Source: Acidobacteriota bacterium (GTDB lineage: Bacteria; Actinomycetota; Acidimicrobiia; Acidimicrobiales; UBA8190). Taken from it: a stretch of 14,957 bases of DNA. Shown in pieces: positions 13,722 to 14,957 of the stretch (positions are counted from its first letter, which is position 1; every line of letters starts with the position of its first letter). The notes under the pieces are model-generated. The model was not told the DNA's origin. It made no database searches and saw only the letters and a program-made list of their open reading frames with translations. Where the stretch lies: positions 1-14,957 of the forward strand of contig JAGWNV010000035.1 of assembly GCA_028872975.1 (NCBI GenBank). The letters are read 5' to 3'. Made by a program: the position numbers and the translations under genes.

Positions 13722-14831
13722 CTAGGCGAGCTTGGCGGCGATGGCGCCCGCCCCCCGGAGCACGGTGCCGTCGGCCCCCGCCGCGCTGTGGTGCCCGGCC
13801 GGTCGTCGGCGGGCCTCGTCGAGGAGGTCGTCGAGGAGGTCGCCGAAGGACACGGCCGGGTCCACCCAGAGGTACCGGGCCAGGGAGCCGGGGATGGTGT
13901 TCACCTCGTTCACGAAGACGGCCCGGCCGTCGGAGAGGAAGTCGATCCGGGCCACGCCCCGCAGCTGGCCGAGGTCGGCCACCACGCCGGCGGCCCGGCG
14001 GAGCTCGGCCCCGACGTCGGCGGGGAGCTCGGCGGGGAGCTCCCGGGGGGCACTGGCCATGCCCTCGCCGCCCACGTACTTGTCGGCGTAGCCGAGGATC
14101 TCCGAGCCCGTCCCCGACCGAAGCGGGCGTTCTACCGCCGAGAAGCTGAGCGCCGGCCAGCTCCGGACCCCCACGTTCAGGTCGAAGAGGTCCTTGCGGA
14201 AGGGCTCCACCACGGCCCCCCGGCGCAGGTGGGGGTTGGCCTGGAGCCGGGCCTTGGCGGTGTCGATGTCCTCCACCACCTCGACCCCGATGGAGGACCC
14301 GCCGAAACGGGGCTTCACGATGTAGGGGCCGTCGAAGCCGACGGCCCCGTCCGGGGTGAGCGCGGCGCGCGGCAGCGCCGGCAGCCCGGCGGCGGCGACG
14401 AGGCCGGCGAAGGCCAGCTTGTCCATGCCGAGGGCGGCGCCGGCAGCCGTCGGCCCGCTGTAGCGGATGCCGGCGAGGTCGAAGGCGCCCTGGAGCGAGC
14501 CGTCCTCGCCCGGGCCCCCGTGGCAGCAGTTCACCACCACGTCGAGCGCCAGCGGACGTGGCCGGCCCATCCGGCTCGAGGCGAGGAAGCCCCCTTCGCT
14601 GCCGAGGGCGAGCCGGAGGGGCTCGCCGCCGCGGGGGACCCCCTCGACGAAGGCGGCCGCCTCCAACGTGGGGGGGAGCGCGCACCAGTCCCCCGTCTTC
14701 GACCAGTACAGGCACACCACCTGCCGCCCCGTCCGGGAGAGCTCCCGGGCCGCCTGGAGGCCGGTCAGGATGCTCACGTCGTGCTCGGCCGAAGGACCGC
14801 CGAAGGCGACGGCGATGGGGGCGTCGGTCAC
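13722..14831 (-). CDS. ddl: D-alanine--D-alanine ligase
   Basis: Joins two D-alanines using ATP, providing the terminal dipeptide of the peptidoglycan stem; 369 residues, within the family range. Seen: GGPSAEHDVSILTG (11-24) with the N-terminal Glu16; HGGPGEDGSLQG (104-115); MDKLAF (136-141); the ATP-grasp lysine in IVKPRFGGSSIGVE (171-184); RIDF (295-298); NEVNTIPGSL (308-317) with Mg-binding Glu309/Asn311. In the omega loop LGYADKY (246-252), Lys251 and Tyr252 match E. coli DdlB Lys215/Tyr216, which favours D-Ala over D-lactate as second substrate, although the first part of the loop motif is altered. There is a 25-residue C-terminal tail. The start is GTG 14831 with GGAG 6 bases upstream. 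Followed after 4 bases by the PH/SHOCT gene. Confidence 0.93.
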   Translation of the reverse strand: MTDAPIAVAFGGPSAEHDVSILTGLQAARELSRTGRQVVCLYWSKTGDWCALPPTLEAAAFVEGVPRGGEPLRLALGSEGGFLASSRMGRPRPLALDVVVNCCHGGPGEDGSLQGAFDLAGIRYSGPTAAGAALGMDKLAFAGLVAAAGLPALPRAALTPDGAVGFDGPYIVKPRFGGSSIGVEVVEDIDTAKARLQANPHLRRGAVVEPFRKDLFDLNVGVRSWPALSFSAVERPLRSGTGSEILGYADKYVGGEGMASAPRELPAELPADVGAELRRAAGVVADLGQLRGVARIDFLSDGRAVFVNEVNTIPGSLARYLWVDPAVSFGDLLDDLLDEARRRPAGHHSAAGADGTVLRGAGAIAAKLA

Positions 14832-14910
14832 ACCTTGCTCCAGCGCTCAGAGGGTCGGGTCGGGGGCCGAAGCTCCGGGCGTGGCCGTGGCCGGGCCGCT
14901 CCAGCGAGCC

Positions 14911-14957
14911 TCAAGGGTAGTGGTCGGGAAGGTCGTTCTCGAAGAGGGCGACGTCGC
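14911..14957 (-). CDS. Probable 3' end of an upstream gene (fragment)
   Basis: On the minus strand one frame reads DVALFENDLPDHYP and then TGA (14913-14911), with G or C at nearly all third positions, suggesting the last 14 residues of a gene entering from the right. It would lie 79 bases upstream of ddl on the same strand. I do not recognise the product; gpsA is a common neighbour of ddl in actinobacteria but the tail is too short to say. The opposite strand also has an open frame from GTG 14920, in the same codon register, so the direction is uncertain. Confidence 0.4.
   Translation of the reverse strand, partial: DVALFENDLPDHYP

Noticed and set aside
13814..13850. 12-base direct repeat inside ddl
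   Set aside because: It simply encodes the repeated acidic/leucine helix DLLDDLLDEA of the protein and needs no other explanation.
12128..14149. 673-residue plus-strand open frame
   Set aside because: Overlaps galK out of frame and runs antisense to the PH/SHOCT and ddl genes; Arg/Pro/Gly-rich with no motif.

Overview
The window is very GC-rich, with a strong preference for G or C at third codon positions, frequent GTG starts and densely packed short-gap genes. Gene content (Cys4 type L28, GTP-dependent PEP carboxykinase, DevR/DevS-like two-component pair, alpha-methylacyl-CoA racemase, stand-alone RAM-domain protein, GNAT/acyl-CoA synthetase fusion with the GNAT domain first) points to an actinobacterium. 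I would guess Acidimicrobiia or a close relative, but the class is inference. There are thirteen complete or nearly complete genes plus a probable gene fragment at the right edge. I saw no rRNA, tRNA, CRISPR array, insertion sequence or phage gene. No gene-free stretch exceeds 170 bases.

Layout from left to right. A minus-strand fakA-like DAK2-domain gene (cut by the left edge) diverges from rpmB (+). A tandem-repeat spacer leads to a large plus-strand protein-acetyltransferase/NDP-forming acyl-CoA synthetase fusion. This meets, tail to tail, a minus-strand group read as thiL, sensor kinase, response regulator. Divergent from thiL is pckG (+), whose leader carries three perfect 18-bp tandem repeats, followed by a small RAM-domain gene (+). 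Tail to tail with that is a minus-strand pair, alpha/beta hydrolase then mcr-like racemase, coupled by a GTGA overlap. Divergent from the hydrolase is a galactokinase-family gene (+). It ends on a CTAG shared with the stop of a minus-strand PH/SHOCT membrane protein, which lies 4 bases downstream of a D-Ala-D-Ala ligase gene.

The backbone (ddl, RAM-domain gene, thiL, rpmB, fakA) matches, from memory, the order found in Streptomyces and in part in Mycobacterium, where recG follows the DAK2 gene. Here that housekeeping block appears opened up by metabolic and signalling genes on both strands: PEP carboxykinase, acyl-CoA metabolism, a sugar kinase and a two-component system. The oddest gene is the sensor kinase. 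It keeps its GAF domain and phospho-acceptor histidine, but its ATP-binding domain has lost the hallmark N-box and G1-box residues, while its partner regulator is intact.
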